Assembly: GCA_028829895.1 (NCBI GenBank)
Contig: CM054181.1
Span: forward strand, 747,501 to 811,500
Source of the DNA: Sinotaia quadrata
Lineage: Eukaryota; Mollusca; Gastropoda; Architaenioglossa; Viviparidae
Length of the DNA stretch: 64,000 nucleotides
Direction: 5' to 3'
The notes under the pieces are model-generated. The model had not been told where the DNA came from and searched no databases. It saw nothing but the letters and a program-made list of their open reading frames with translations. Every line of letters begins with the position of its first letter. Within the stretch, counting starts at the first letter, position 1. Shown in pieces: positions 47,221-59,530 of this stretch. A program made the translations under genes and the position numbers.

Positions 47221-47948
47221 ATAGTCACCCTATTAAATTTGCATGGTACATCATGACTAAACATTAATTTGTTCCAAAAAATTTGAGTATATAGCATACA
47301 ATAAATATATATCTAAATTGTAAATTTTTTATGTAAGTAAGTTTATAAACAATACTGTTCCAATATCTGCTATGTTACTGTTATATATTTTAACAACTTG
47401 AGTTTGAATGTTGAAATCTCTTACTTTTACAAAAATAAACTCACGAATTTGCTAGTACTAGTAGTAGTACTTAAAAATGTGTCAATTCATTATTTACTGT
47501 CACATTTACCTGATATTTGGTTTTCTGTTGCAGATATTGTTATATTTCAATAATATAGCAATTGTTTTTTTTAATCATCCATCATACCTTCTTTTTTCCT
47601 TCTTTGTAAAAATATAAAATCTGAATTTTTCTCAAAAAGAATATTAAAATCATCCTCCTATTTAATTTATTAAAATGTACAAATATGTAACATTTACAAT
47701 TGTATTTGTATTAAAGCTCATTCAATTTCCTTTAAAATGACACAACAAGTATATATATATACACACTTCAGAATCTAGGCAAAAATATGTTCTAAATAAG
47801 CCCAGTGTGTAACATGGAACAAAATCACCGAAATCTCAAGTTGGAAGAGAGTTAAAGAATTAGATTTATCAGAAAGTTTTGGTAGTAACAACCAGCTGAT
47901 GCAGTCATTTAAATAAGCAGTCTAAAAATGTTTTTTCTGGTGTTGCAG

Positions 47949-48251
47949 GGAACGCTCTCAGACATCCACAGCTCTCGTTCTGATGGCTCTATTTCTTTGA
48001 GCACCAACAGTTCTGGACTTTCCACACTAGTCAAGATGGAGGACCTAGCTATGGTTGTGACAAATCCCAATTCTGCTTCTGTGAATGCAGACAATGAAGG
48101 ATCGCTAGTGGTTGATGAATCAATCTCCGTGGAAACACTGACTGTGGGTTCCTTGACCCAGCATGAGGCAGCTGAAGCCATTCAGGGTCTGCAGGCATTA
48201 GCAGAACAAGGAGTCCTGGAGCCAGGAACTATTGAGGAAGAACAGATACAG
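47949..48251 (+). CDS. Zinc-finger gene, coding exon 15 (acidic tail, first part)
   Basis: Acceptor ggtgttgcag, donor gtaagg, 303 nt, phase 0. Encodes residues 1378-1478. It contains a Ser-rich start, a sumoylation-type motif VKME (1405-1408), and an acidic region ending ALAEQGVLEPGTIEEEQIQ. No fold is recognised. Confidence 0.88.
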
Positions 48252-48515
48252 GTAAGGCGTTGCTGCAGGCATTTATTTTTCAATACATTATTTTTTTTTA
48301 AATTATATATTTCAGCATTCACCATATCACTCTTCAAATCTATTTTCAGAATTATAGGCCATAGATGATAAATGTAGTTCATTAGATGATACTGTCCTAA
48401 ACTGTGAAGCAGGAGTGGCTGCTGTGGAACATTGATGTGTGATTCTAAGCTGATACAGTTTTGCTTAAATAATAGTTCCTGTCTTGGGATTTCTTTTCTC
48501 ATTTCTTTCCACAAG

Positions 48516-48914
48516 GTGATGGGTTCTGATGACCAAACCACATTAGTCATTGACCCAGCCACACTGGAGCAACTGGTTCAGCCCAAATCCGAACCACTTG
48601 AGGTCATCGAGATTGAGGAAGGTCAGCTACTGGAAGATGTCACAGCTAGCACCTCCATTGCAGAAGCTGATGCGACAATGCTGGGGGTGTCATCTTCTAG
48701 CATCACTTCAGAATGCGATGAAAGTCGAGTTGAAAGCAGCGGACTGCAGCTGTCTGCAGAACAGTTGATGAATCTCACCACTGGTGACTATCTAGAGATA
48801 AATGGTGAAATGTACAAAGTGGAGGTGTCCACAGATGACAATTCTGCTAGTGGAATGCTTACTCAGCAGGTTATCAGAATTGCACCAGCCTCAGGACACT
48901 TGCAGTCATCTTAA
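48516..48914 (+). CDS. Zinc-finger gene, coding exon 16 (C-terminus and stop)
   Basis: Acceptor tttccacaag, 399 nt, stop TAA at 48912-48914. Encodes residues 1479-1610. It starts VMGSDDQTTLVIDPATLEQL, then has VQPKSEPLEVIEIEEGQLLE and GDYLEINGEMYKVEVSTDD, and ends QVIRIAPASGHLQSS. The acidic and hydrophobic mix fits an activation or cofactor region, which is inference. Confidence 0.9.
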   Translation: MMGSDDQTTLVIDPATLEQLVQPKSEPLEVIEIEEGQLLEDVTASTSIAEADATMLGVSSSSITSECDESRVESSGLQLSAEQLMNLTTGDYLEINGEMYKVEVSTDDNSASGMLTQQVIRIAPASGHLQSS

Positions 48915-49760
48915 GTGGACAAAGTGTTGAGCTGTCAGTAATATCAGGCATAAATGGACAGTTCTTTGTTGAGAGAGAGATACAAATGCAAGTGTGAAAT
49001 GGGACATAGTTTATCATGATGCATTTCTCTGAGTAACATGCTTTAATTTTCTTTGTTTTGAAACCATAGGATTTGTAAGTCAGAATGTTACATTCCAGAT
49101 ATCAGTGACTTTGGTAAACTCTTGCTAAACCTCGTACAAAACAACACAATTTTTTCATCACTTAATATGCCTTAAATAGTGTTGTTAATGCTGCTGTTAT
49201 TTTTAGAGTGAGGTGTGGTGCATTTGAATCATACCAGTAAAACTAACAGAAGTTACTTATTAAAAAATGTGACTAATAACAGATCTTGATAAATGAAGAA
49301 AACTAACAGTTATAATTAATATTTGATTGAATGAATTAGCACTGAGGGTAAAATTCAACTATTAGACAATGTATAGTTGGAGCAATTCTGTTTCACATCC
49401 TTACTTTTGCTAACATATCGACACCAAATTGATCTTTTAGTTTGATACTAAAAGTTTATATCTAATTATATTCATTTTAAAGTGCTTTATTTCTCAGCTG
49501 TTTCTAAGTTACATTACAATAAGATGTGGTTATATTAACCAGTTTGTTATGCAACCCCATATGTGGTTATATTAATCCCTAAATTATGTGTTGTTATTGA
49601 ATATTTTCTAGCAAATTCCTTCTGATCAGCTATTACTGCTATGATGCTTAAGATACATGAATGTTAAATACTCAGTTGAATTTTTCAGAAATTTTGGTCA
49701 TACTGCAATTTATACAGAAATTATTTTACACACTAACAGTGAGATCTAGAGAAAGTGCTC
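48915..49760 (+). other. Probable 3'UTR of the zinc-finger gene
   Basis: Noncoding sequence after the stop. No unambiguous poly(A) signal is close. AATAAA occurs at 50889-50894 and 52051-52056, and either could serve. The end is therefore unresolved. Confidence 0.45.
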
Positions 49761-49764
49761 ATCT

Positions 49765-50065
49765 CTAGAATGACTCTTATCTCCACAGTACATGACCATT
49801 TGTCAAACTGACAAGCATTAGAGAATCTCCACAGTACATGGCCATTTGTCAAACTGACAAGAGTATTAGAGAATGACTATCTCCACAGTACATGGCCATT
49901 TGTCAAACTGACAAGCATTAGAGAATGACTATCTCCATAATACTTGGCAGACATGTGATGCCGACTCGGCCATTTAGAGAATGATGGCAATCTCCATAAT
50001 ACTTGGCAGACATGTGAATGCCGACTCGGCCATTTAGAGAATGATGGCAATCTTCACTATACTCA
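49765..50065. repeat. Minisatellites, about 60 bp units
   Basis: Three copies with tctccacagtacatggccat and ttgtcaaactgacaag are followed by about two copies with tctccataatacttggcaga and gccgactcggccatttagag. Confidence 0.9.
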
Positions 50066-50194
50066 TCTGCAGTTGTTTTGTTTTATTAAATATCTAAGTG
50101 TAAAATTATGAAAATTGCATCTAGAAAGAAAATCAGAAAAGTTTAAAAGATGTGTTGTTGATGAATACCACATATTTCAGATGTTATTACTCAT

Positions 50195-50660
50195 GTTATA
50201 GTACTGATTATTTTCCTTATGACGAGTGATATTTCCAAGAACAATGTGTTGACGAGAGTTGTTATAGTACTGATTATTTTCCTTATGACAAGTGATATTT
50301 CCAAAACAATGTGTTGATGAGAGTTATGCTACAGAGCTACAGCACAGGAATTCAGAATCTCAAGTTTGAACCATAACAAATTGGCCCTTTCGCTAGGTAA
50401 GAAAAAATAATTTAATTAACAGCTAAAAAAATGGGTCCTTCCAGTAGATAAGACAAAGTAATTTCATTAGCAGCTAAAAAAATGGGTCCTTCCAGTAGAT
50501 AAGACAAAGTAATTTCATTAGCAGCTTAAAAAATGGGTCCTCTCAGTAGATAAGCCAAAATAATTTAATTAGCAGTTATAAAAATTGGCCCTCTCGCCTG
50601 GATAGCCAAAATAATTTAATCAGCAGCTGTAAAAACTTTGCCCTCTTGCTAGGTAAGCCA
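50195..50660. repeat. Two minisatellites, about 70 bp and 62 bp units
   Basis: There are two copies of agttatagtactgatt through aatgtgttgatgagagtt (50195-50325). About five copies of a unit with taaaaaaatgggtccttcca and agataagacaaagtaattt (50385-50660) follow. Confidence 0.88.
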
Positions 50661-50984
50661 AAATAATTTATATCATGGCTGACTTCCCATGATATGCTCA
50701 CTTTCTTGTAAAGATTAAAACCCTTAGCTGACAGGATTATGACAGGATTAGGTAATTCCCCCTAGGTGCCAACTGTTTGTGGGTGCTGTAGCTGAGGTTT
50801 CTTTCAGCGGTGATGTACAATTAAACACCATGCAAATGGCCAGTGTCCAAAATGGACATTTCTCCCAATCTTCAGCACATGTGTTATAAATAAATGCTTG
50901 TCAACTGGGATAAAAGTCAAACAACTTTTTTTTCTTTTAATGTTTTTTTGTTAGCTGGCAGATTGAAATAGAAATGGAAAGGCA

Positions 50985-51150
50985 AGACCTGCTGGTCTAC
51001 TAGATCATGTGATCAAAATACACAAGGGCTAGTAACAATGAGATGACATATTTTACCTGTTTGAGACTTGGTCTATTAGATCATGCGATCAAAATACACA
51101 AGGGCTAGTAATATAGAGATGACATATTTTACCTGTTTGAGACTTGGGTA
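50985..51150. repeat. Two-copy tandem duplication, about 83 bp
   Basis: The segment ggtctactagatcatgtgat through gacatattttacctgtttga is present twice with few differences. The interval 51150-52480 is unremarkable apart from AATAAA at 52051. Confidence 0.9.
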
Positions 51151-52484
51151 CAGACTTGAGTTTAGCGCTGTGTTGCATTCAATGAGAGCAATGTGAGTAA
51201 CAGACTGGATGATGGAATTCTAGAAATTTTAGAAAACACAATCCTGGAATCTATAACCCAAACAAGTCTTCCAGCACACATCATTGTTTCCTTTTTCATA
51301 AAAATTCAGCCAAATTTATCAGTTTTCTGATTTGTCAGTTGGTTTTCAAAACCAGTATTGTGTAGATCTGCTTTATGAAAGAAACTGTTTGTGAAAGATT
51401 TTTAATCTAAAATCAAACTTCATTCATTACATTTATCTGATCATTCCCTTTGCTTGATTACATTACATTGCTTGAAAGTTTGCATGCATGCAGATATATT
51501 TTTTCCATTCAGATGATTAACCAATGCATTGCTCTCATATAGATTCTCCTTGCAGCCATGTTAAGTTTGAGATAACTCTTCATTTACAGTTTAATCAGAA
51601 TTTTTACAAGAATTTAAACCTTTTTTTTTTTTTTGTATCTTGTAGCCTTAAACTATTTTAGACTTTGTGACCAAATCATTTAAAAGATTTTTTAAACATC
51701 TGCATGGTTATTTATGAGAACCCCTGACTATTTTAGAACTGACTGTGCATTAAACCTATTACAGTTTAAATATTGGTCCCGTAACTATATTAAATTTTTA
51801 AAAGTACCTTGTATTTCTTGTCAAACCCCATCTCTTGGAAGGAAGTGGCCTATTTTTTATTTTAATGGATGCTGATGAATGTTTTAAATGTCATTAATCA
51901 GGTGGTGCGTTTGTAAGATATGAGTGTCAGTGGGAGGGGTACTTGGAGGAGCAGAGACTCCTTTGTTACTTAGGTGGTGGTGGGATGATAAAGAGGAACG
52001 ATTGAGAGACCCTTTGATATACCGCTTTGAACCACATGGTTGAAAGCATTAATAAATGATTTTACTGAGCTACCCCTTTAAAATATTCCCTGTTCCTACA
52101 TGTATAAGAAATATCAATACTGTACACATGAACAGCAGGCACAGACTTTACTGTGTACACTAGTGTATGTAGTACAGGTCAAATAAAGGTTAGTCCAACA
52201 TATGACCAAATCGACTTCTGACCATTCTGTCAGAACCAATTGCGGTGGTAAGTCAACAACTCACTGTATTTATATGCAGGTAGCTGTCATGTTTGCTTAT
52301 TTAAACACTACAAACTTATTTCCCAGCAGTTCCAAAAACATACCACTTTTCCAGGAAAGATGTAAAGAAATAATTTATAAATCTTTATAGAAAATACATA
52401 GTATAAGCAACTAAGCTTATTTATGCAACCCACAAAATGTCTTACCAATTTACGCTATGGTAAATCTATACACAAAGTCTATTC

Positions 52485-52700
52485 TTTACATGCTTACTTT
52501 TAAGATAAAAATTGTTTCTGGTTCTTTTCTAGTCAAGGAAGTGTGGGTGCCCAGTTTCTAAGAATTTTTTTACGACAGTAAATGCTGTATATCTACATTA
52601 ATATCTGCACTCTTTAGTTACAAGACAAACAGAACATGTGAAAAAGTATATGAACTGTTTCATGTATCTTACAAATACATCTCCAGCACTATTAATTTAT
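52485..52700. repeat. Copy 1 of a 210 bp dispersed direct duplication
   Basis: It matches 58395-58612 at roughly 80% by eye, with shared words catgcttactttaagataaa, gtgcccagttt and aaagtatatg.actgttt in the same order and orientation. It may be a SINE or LINE tail or a segmental duplicate. No promoter boxes are seen. Confidence 0.75.
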
Positions 52701-53039
52701 TAAAACCCTATACAGCACTGTTAATTTAGAGCCATATTCAAAATATCAGTATTATAAAGTTGTGTTCTATATGTTCATTTATGTCAAGACTGAGGTTGCC
52801 ATGTTGGCAAAAATGTTCATTCCATCTCATATCTTTATACAATCTGTTGGTGACTACAGCAATATCCAAATATTTTGGCTCAATTTACAGGAACTTTAAT
52901 TTTTTATATAAATAGTGTTATTCTTTCAACCATCATTAGTACCATAATATATTCTCAATGTTATTTCGCTCTTAAGTCATCATTATTTTGCTCACAATTT
53001 CAAGCATTTTGGACACAATAAGTAGTATGTCATATATAT

Positions 53040-54480
53040 GAAGATTTCTTTGAATGCATGTCACCACCACCTTCCTCTTTTGGGTTGAAAGGGGAGATAA
53101 TGGCTAGCCAATGCTTCACTGGGCCTCATGTAGATATTCTGACAAGTGCTGACACGACAGAATGAACCAAGATGTTTGTTTGGAAAGAGGTTTTTTTAAC
53201 CCTGCATTCAGGGTTATGAATATGCTGGCATGTGTGTTTGCACGAATGTACCATGGAAATATGAAATGTATGATGGACAGAACAGCGAAGAAATGACCGC
53301 CCTTGCTCACTCTCAAAAACCAAAGACAAAAAAATTTAGTTTTAAAATGTCTAATTGTACATTTATTGCAAAATGGGGAACACCTTATGCACGGTTGTTA
53401 ATCAGTCATTCGAGACCATATATACACAGATATTCATGGGATGGGGAACAAGAGCAATGAATGATGAAAAGGGAAGATAAAAGAAAACAATAAAATAATA
53501 AATGATCTCACTAAGCGATAACCACACTGCACAACATAACATGCATTCAAATGACAAAACGCTTAAAGTTCTTGGGTTTACTGCCCTATATGATAAATGT
53601 TCAGTAATAGGGGAATGTTCAACAAGTGTTTTGAAAATTGAGTAAAGATAAAAATAAGTTCAATGACTAAGTTCCTAGTCAATAATAATAATTTAAATAT
53701 TACTCACTCGTTGTATATGTGGAGGAGTGGGGAACGAATAAATGTTGTTGGCATAATAATCTAAGAAATGAATAAGTTACACAGGGGAATAAATCTAGAT
53801 AAGAATACACAACAAATAAATCCAGATATGAATACATGTAACATGTAAATCCAGATGCAAATCTCTCCCTAACCATAGAGGGGAGACAATCAAACAATGA
53901 ATACAAAAGGACAAAATGTATCGACTGACTTCCCGACTGGCCGCTGGGCACACAGTCAAAATAGAAACCGACAGTTTGTATTTCCATCAAGAAAACAAGG
54001 GCCTATGCTAGCAGCCGATATGTCTGTGTGTTAGTGAACGAATCCTCAGGTCACGTTGCAAGTCTGTCTGCTTTGTGATAATCAACCATACTTGAAATAG
54101 GAAGACTTAAATAAAGTCCTCCAAACAAATGTCGGTAGACAGACTCACGAATTAAGTTGAAAAACACAGTGGCAGGTATAAATTGACGAGCTTTTCACTT
54201 TGCTGGAATATTTAGAATACTCTAGATAACAAAAAAAACATGCAGGAATAATATCTCTTAATCACTGCAGTTTGTCGTGGCTCTCTCGAGGGATTTCTCA
54301 CATTTTCCTTATATATTCATATTCTAGAAGGTTGTAGAAAAGTCTGGATTTTCGTCAACATCAGCACAGTTAAAGCATGCATAAAGAAAAATTTACTAAC
54401 ACGTTTCATGGTTCAGTCTTGGTGCATCCTACCTAGTTGGTCTTGGTGCATCCTACGTAGTTAGTCTCGGCACATTCTAA
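53040..54480. mobile_element. Possible nonautonomous mobile element block
   Basis: A GC-richer block of the same style as 38-39.7 kb. It includes tgcttcactgggcctca (53112), close to gaagcactgggcctca in the 15 kb repeat, and taaccacactgcacaa (53520), close to a word in the 21 kb repeats. Three 27 bp units (ttggtgcatcctacctagtt) end it at about 54415-54475. Reading frames here do not match anything I know. Borders are uncertain. Confidence 0.35.
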
Positions 54481-55436
54481 CACTATCGCTATGTAAATGT
54501 ATTATTATTAAAAATATATATATATAGATTACTCTATAATCATACCTCAATGAATACCACATACGCACACAAACGCATTGTACACTGTCGAACATACTTG
54601 TGCATATTGTAAACAGTCCTTTCATAACATGATAGAAACAGATATTGCACTCTTTGACCAATGATGATAAAAATATTTTTTAAAAGAATACAGTTTGATG
54701 GATTACCTCCCTTCCTCTGTGACAATGCACAAGTTGAAGAAAATTTTGGATCTCTGAAAAAATAGTTCAAGTTTCTAATAAAATATTAGAAGAAACTTCA
54801 TGTTATGCATATTCATGGATTCAGACATTTACAGGGGTGGGGGTGTTGGGTTGGGGGGTAAAGAGGTATAATTGCACTTTGATCAGATGACAGTATTTGT
54901 ATTTTGTCAAACCCACTCTCTTATGTGTCAAAATCCGTACCTGAGAGTGAAAGATTAATTAAGAAATTTGAATTATCAGTTTGAATTAAGTATGAATTAT
55001 GTGGGGGTATGCTTACACACACACACACACATACGTAGAAAAGAAAAACTGTTAATTTAGGAAACAGCATGCACATGACTACATACAGAAGAGAATTAAA
55101 ACAAGTTACACAAAAATATATTTATTTTAAAGTTCAGATGTACTTATAAGAAAAGAGAAAAAAATGCATTTTTAACATACTATTGCCATCCCAACATTTT
55201 TAAATTTTTTAAATCAAAATTGACAGTTTTGAATATAATAATTTGAACTTTATTAGTAATAAATGTCATATTAAAAAGAAAACTTAGCATTTTACATTCA
55301 AAGTACTAAGCTTGTTTGACATTAAACTGCAACATTATCACATCAATAGCCCACCACATCACTAGAAATGAACAGGAAAGTACTGATCTCATACAGGTGG
55401 CTCTATTTTGATTTAATGGAAATTAAAATTTAAACC

Positions 55437-55740
55437 CAGGTGCAGGCAAACTCTGACCAAAACTGGCCTGCAAAGGTTTTTTTGTCTGGCCCGCCAAGCT
55501 ATTCACAGTTAATATTGCCATCCAGTCTGCTTGTCCACTACAACAATTAAGCCTGTCATTGAATTACTGATTTATTGTAAGCAACACCATCCATCTCATT
55601 AACTTTTCATTGAAACTGAGTTATTTTTTTTTACATAAAGTACATCTTTTCAAATTACTTTTGTTCTCATTTTATATTCTGAACTTTCTGACCTTTGGTC
55701 ATCTATCTGGCCCACAAACTGTTCCAACCGTTTTATCCAG
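55437..55740. mobile_element. Possible hAT-type element fragment
   Basis: The start caggtgcaggcaaactctga, with ctggcctgcaaagg and tctggcccgccaag after it, resembles the 'cagtggtgggcaaactttggcccgc' ends of hAT elements. A second tctggcccacaaactg lies at 55708. The opposite terminal repeat is not found, so at best this is one end. Confidence 0.35.
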
Positions 55741-56454
55741 CCAGCTATCTTAAAAGTTTACCCTTCAATATTAGGCTTTTAAAATGCTTCTTAAAAACAA
55801 GCAGAACCAGAAAAATCTTTATATTAATATAAAATTTGCTGAACATCAGAACAAGACAATAACACTTAAATACTGAACAAAGTAAGTATATCAAGTAAGT
55901 ATTCATAGTTATCTCACCTTGACATTTAACCATTCCCAGCGCTGATTTGGATTGTATGTTACTCTGATAAGAGGGAAAGGGTTACATCCCCACTTGAAAC
56001 AATAAAGAATTCCTACTGACTCTATTTACCAGTACACAAAAAGATATTAATATGATTATAATCTAAAACAGCTTGTGTATTGCTACTTGCAATGAGTTTA
56101 TTAAATTATTATTAAAGCGTGCAATAGCAAAAATAAAATCAATTAAAAACAGTACACTATCTTTTACTACAAGTGTCTAGACTTTGCAAAATCAAGAAAT
56201 TATGTCATGGCAAACCCCTTATTTATGCTCTGAAAGTGTAAAATTCCTGAACAAATAAGAAATTGTCTACTGTAAAGATCTTAATTTACTTGAAAAATTA
56301 TACTAGTAGCTACTGGTGGATCTTCTACTCGTGTTAAGTATCAGAGTAGCTAAACAACAGCAGGACTATTTAAAGATCCTTACTAATATAAATATCTTTG
56401 TATTTTTAATGTAGAGTATTGTTTTTACTCTACTGAAATAGGTAGTAACAAGAG

Positions 56455-56770
56455 AATATGTTTAGAACAAAGTTTGCTTTTTGTTGCAAAAGAAGTAATT
56501 CCTAAATATACAAATCTTGTATTTTTAATGTATTTGTTGCAAAAGAAGTAATTCCTAAATATACAAATCTTGTATTTTTAATGTATTTGTTGCAAAAGAA
56601 GTAATTCCTAAATATACAAATTTCTTGTATTTTTAATGTATTTGTTGCAAAAGAAGTCATTCCTAAATATACAAATCTTGTATTTTTAATGTATTTGTTG
56701 CAAAAGAAGTCATTCCTAAATATACAAATCTTGTATTTTTAATATATTCCTAAATATAAAAATCTTTTGA
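56455..56770. repeat. Minisatellite, about 53-58 bp unit, 5 copies
   Basis: The unit contains ttgttgcaaaagaagtaatt, cctaaatatacaaatcttgt and atttttaatgta. Copies are nearly identical. Confidence 0.95.
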
Positions 56771-56994
56771 TGGCATAGCATTCCAACAAAGATCATTAAA
56801 TGTACAGGTTCCAAACAATGGCAGTGGACAATATAAAATGGGAATGAATGACATGCACAAATATATACATTCACAAACATTCAAAATGCATCAAAATTAA
56901 AGTGGGTAATTTCACAGGCCTTCCAAGTTCTGAAGAAAAACGGTCCTTATTGTTTAAACTTCCATTCTTAGGTCTTCTGCATATGCTAGATTAG

Positions 56995-57400
56995 GCCAGT
57001 TTTCAATGAATCAAGCAAACACATGAAATATGGTTCAACATATTGAGCAAACACATGAAATATGGTTCAACATATCAAGCAAATACATGAAATATGGTTC
57101 AATGAATCAAACAAACATGAAATATGATTCAACAAATCAAGCAAACACAGGAAATATGGCTCAAAGTATCGAGCAAACACATGAAATATGATTCAACGTA
57201 TCAAGCAAACGCATGAAATACTGTTCAATATATCAAACACATAAAATACCGTTTAATATATCAAGCAAACACATGAAATACCATTCAATATATCAAGCAA
57301 ACACATGAAATATGGTCCAAAGAATCAAACAAACATGAAATACGGTTCAAAGTATCAAGCAAATACATGAAATATGGTTCAATATATCAAGCAAACATAA
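56995..57400. repeat. Minisatellite, about 30-32 bp unit, about 13 copies
   Basis: The unit contains caagcaaacacatgaaatat and ggttcaatatat. Moderate divergence. Positions 57400-58390 hold only unremarkable DNA and a (TA)n run at 57584-57602. Confidence 0.92.
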
Positions 57401-58394
57401 CAGGTGTGTTATCTAAGCACGACAGTACTATTTTTCTCACAGAGAAAGCACAATGCTCCCTATGACATAAGTTTCTTATTTGATGCAAGTCACAGCAAAA
57501 CATACATATGGAGGCATGCTGTTCTAGGTTTACAGTGAACAAAAATTTTTGTTAATGAAAAATGTTAATAATTTATAGTGTTCATATATATATATATATA
57601 TATGGTTTTAAAAAATAAGGCACTCTGACCTTATCAAAAGCAGTTGCAGCTTACACACCTTCACCACCCAATTAAAAAATACAAAACTGATCACAGAATT
57701 ATTCATTATGCCAAAAGAAAATGGATATTGCTGGATGTTCAACAATAATGCTTGTTCACAACTTACTTTTCATTTTACATATGTGAAACTTACAACAGCC
57801 AAAGATCCAGAAACTTGTGCTGTCATAATGCTGTCAGCATTATAACTTAGTACAAGAGCAGACTACTCAATCTCTTACTGAACAAATGCCCTACAATGTT
57901 GCATTGTTAGACTTTGGAGGACAGTCTGATGAACAAGGAACCAGTGTATGCTGGTATCTGGCTTGATTTGAAATTTGTATTTATTGTTTATATTGAATTC
58001 CTGTTTGCAAGTCTTCGGCATCTGAAATCATTTATTAATATGAATGGATAGTACTTTATTAAAATTTATATGTCGTCCATCTATAAAATTAATGAAATCC
58101 AATGCTAAAATTGCAAAGCAAACAATGCAAAATAGAAAAGTTTGTAACACTTCTAAAATCACAAAAACCAAGTTATCAACAAAAGCATATAAACAAAACT
58201 GAAATGCCCATTAATTACTAAGTAATCTTTTAAATAATAAGAAATAACTGCCATAAAATTCTTAGAAATATTCAAGAAATGTAAACAGTAGGATTTTCTA
58301 AATATTTCTAAACAATGATTTCAAGAGCACAGTTTATTTTATTTCGTTTTGATAGAGTTCTAAAAGAAAAAAATAGTAAGATCAGAGATCTGTC

Positions 58395-58612
58395 CTTTTC
58401 ATGCTTACTTTAAGATAAAAATTCTTTCTGGCTTTTATCTTGTCAAGGGAAGTGCGGGTGCCCAGTTTATCAGAAAATTTTTATGACAATAACTGATATA
58501 TATCTGCATTAACATCTGTACTTTTTAGATGCAAAATAAATAAAACAATTGAGAAAGTATATGCACTGTTTTATGTATCTACATAAACTCATCTCCCATT
58601 ATTATAACAGTA
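58395..58612. repeat. Copy 2 of the 210 bp dispersed direct duplication
   Basis: The partner of 52485-52700, same orientation, with several small indels. Positions 58612-59250 show no features. Confidence 0.75.
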
Positions 58613-59254
58613 TGCATCAGACTTTATGAAATTAACATAATGCAAATGTGAATTAAATAAATGGAATCAACGTAGTGAAACAAATTTTGTCATTAAAAAT
58701 GTGCATTTAAATTATTACCTTAGGCTAAGAAAATCTGTTTATTAGGGTTCTTTAACAAATCATGCTCAGCCATAATCACACTTTTATTCACAACATTCTT
58801 GAGTTTTGCTATGATTTTCTGTTCGGTTTGCATTGAAATTATTTTCCTGGTCAGTGTTACTTGTTAGAAACATTTGTTAATTAATAAAATTTAAAACAGT
58901 TACAGGAGCTCCTTTTTACTAGAGAAACAGCTAACAAGACCAAAGCACTCTGGAAGAACATTTCTAATTGACTGAGACAAGCTCCAAGCTCATTTGCAGA
59001 GCACAACAATTCAAGTTTAGCACAAACATGGTAATGTTAAATACAAAAGCATCTATGGAGGCATAACATACAATGTTATGCAAGGGGTCACTGTATTTTA
59101 CTAATGATCTTTCATGTGATCCAGATGACTAGCGTTTAGTGGAAAAAAAATCTCATTCTCAATCAAAAATGAACAATAAATTTAGTATAATAATAGCTGC
59201 AATCACTTTTTCAAAGATGTACAATATAAATTAACACTCACCTCTTAATAATTA

Positions 59255-59530
59255 ATAAACATCTCATCAAACTTAACAATAGCATTCATTAACCTACCAT
59301 TAATGAATTATCCAATCAAAATACATAGAACCTCACTAACATATAATCAAAATAGTATCATTCACTAAGGTATCATTAATTAATTATCCAATCCAAATAA
59401 ACAGTAACATTCACTAACCTTCATTAATAATTATAATTTATCCAATCCAAATAAACAGTAATATTCACTAACCTATCATTAATAAATTATCCAATCCAAA
59501 TAAACAGTAATATTCACTATGATATTGTTA
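59255..59530. repeat. Degenerate minisatellite, about 60-66 bp unit
   Basis: Units contain attatccaatccaaataaac and agtaatattcactaacctat, about four copies. Confidence 0.88.

Larger units (their letters stand above)
45512..47855 (+). mobile_element. Second piggyBac-like transposon, decayed
   Basis: TTAA at 45512-45515 is followed by CTCTCTTC, and GAAGAGAG is followed by TTAA at 47852-47855, giving inverted ends with TTAA target sites. The interior (about 46745-47220) contains C-terminal transposase remnants. A 29 bp direct repeat (gtaacagccagctgatgcaa and the following tcatttaa) lies just upstream of the left end and again 30 bp beyond the right end. The terminal sequence differs from the 14-17 kb element, so it is another family. 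Confidence 0.7.
13914..48914 (+). other. Gene: AT-hook and ten-finger C2H2 zinc-finger nuclear protein (16 coding exons)
   Basis: I assembled this gene from coding content and splice sites. Exons are 13914-13957, 17548-18180, 19155-19325, 22466-22550, 23258-24644, 24920-25266, 29080-29353, 31782-31893, 32471-32640, 34252-34473, 37329-37530, 40901-41028, 43825-44016, 44549-44734, 47949-48251 and 48516-48914. All introns are GT-AG and all junctions keep frame. The CDS from 13936 is 4833 nt, or 1610 residues. Order of parts: AT-hook at 84-91; Ser/Thr/Gln-rich region to about 881; acidic patch at 918-926 next to a VKKE sumoylation-type motif; C2H2 fingers at about 989-1321; and an acidic tail with another such motif (VKME, 1405-1408). 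Known proteins of this kind bind DNA in the nucleus and regulate transcription. Many fingers have the C-[DR]-Y/F form seen in REST, ZFX and ZFP64 types, but overall I could not name an orthologue. Untranslated ends are not defined. Confidence 0.9.

Noticed and set aside
13914..48914. Naming the zinc-finger gene as ZNF335, REST, ZFX or ZFP64
   Set aside because: Individual fingers resemble these families, but the finger order, linkers, N-terminal region and tail do not match what I know of any of them, so I left the symbol empty.
53116..53990. Overlapping frames in the 53-54 kb block
   Set aside because: No recognisable domains, frames on both strands overlap, and the block looks like mobile-element DNA.
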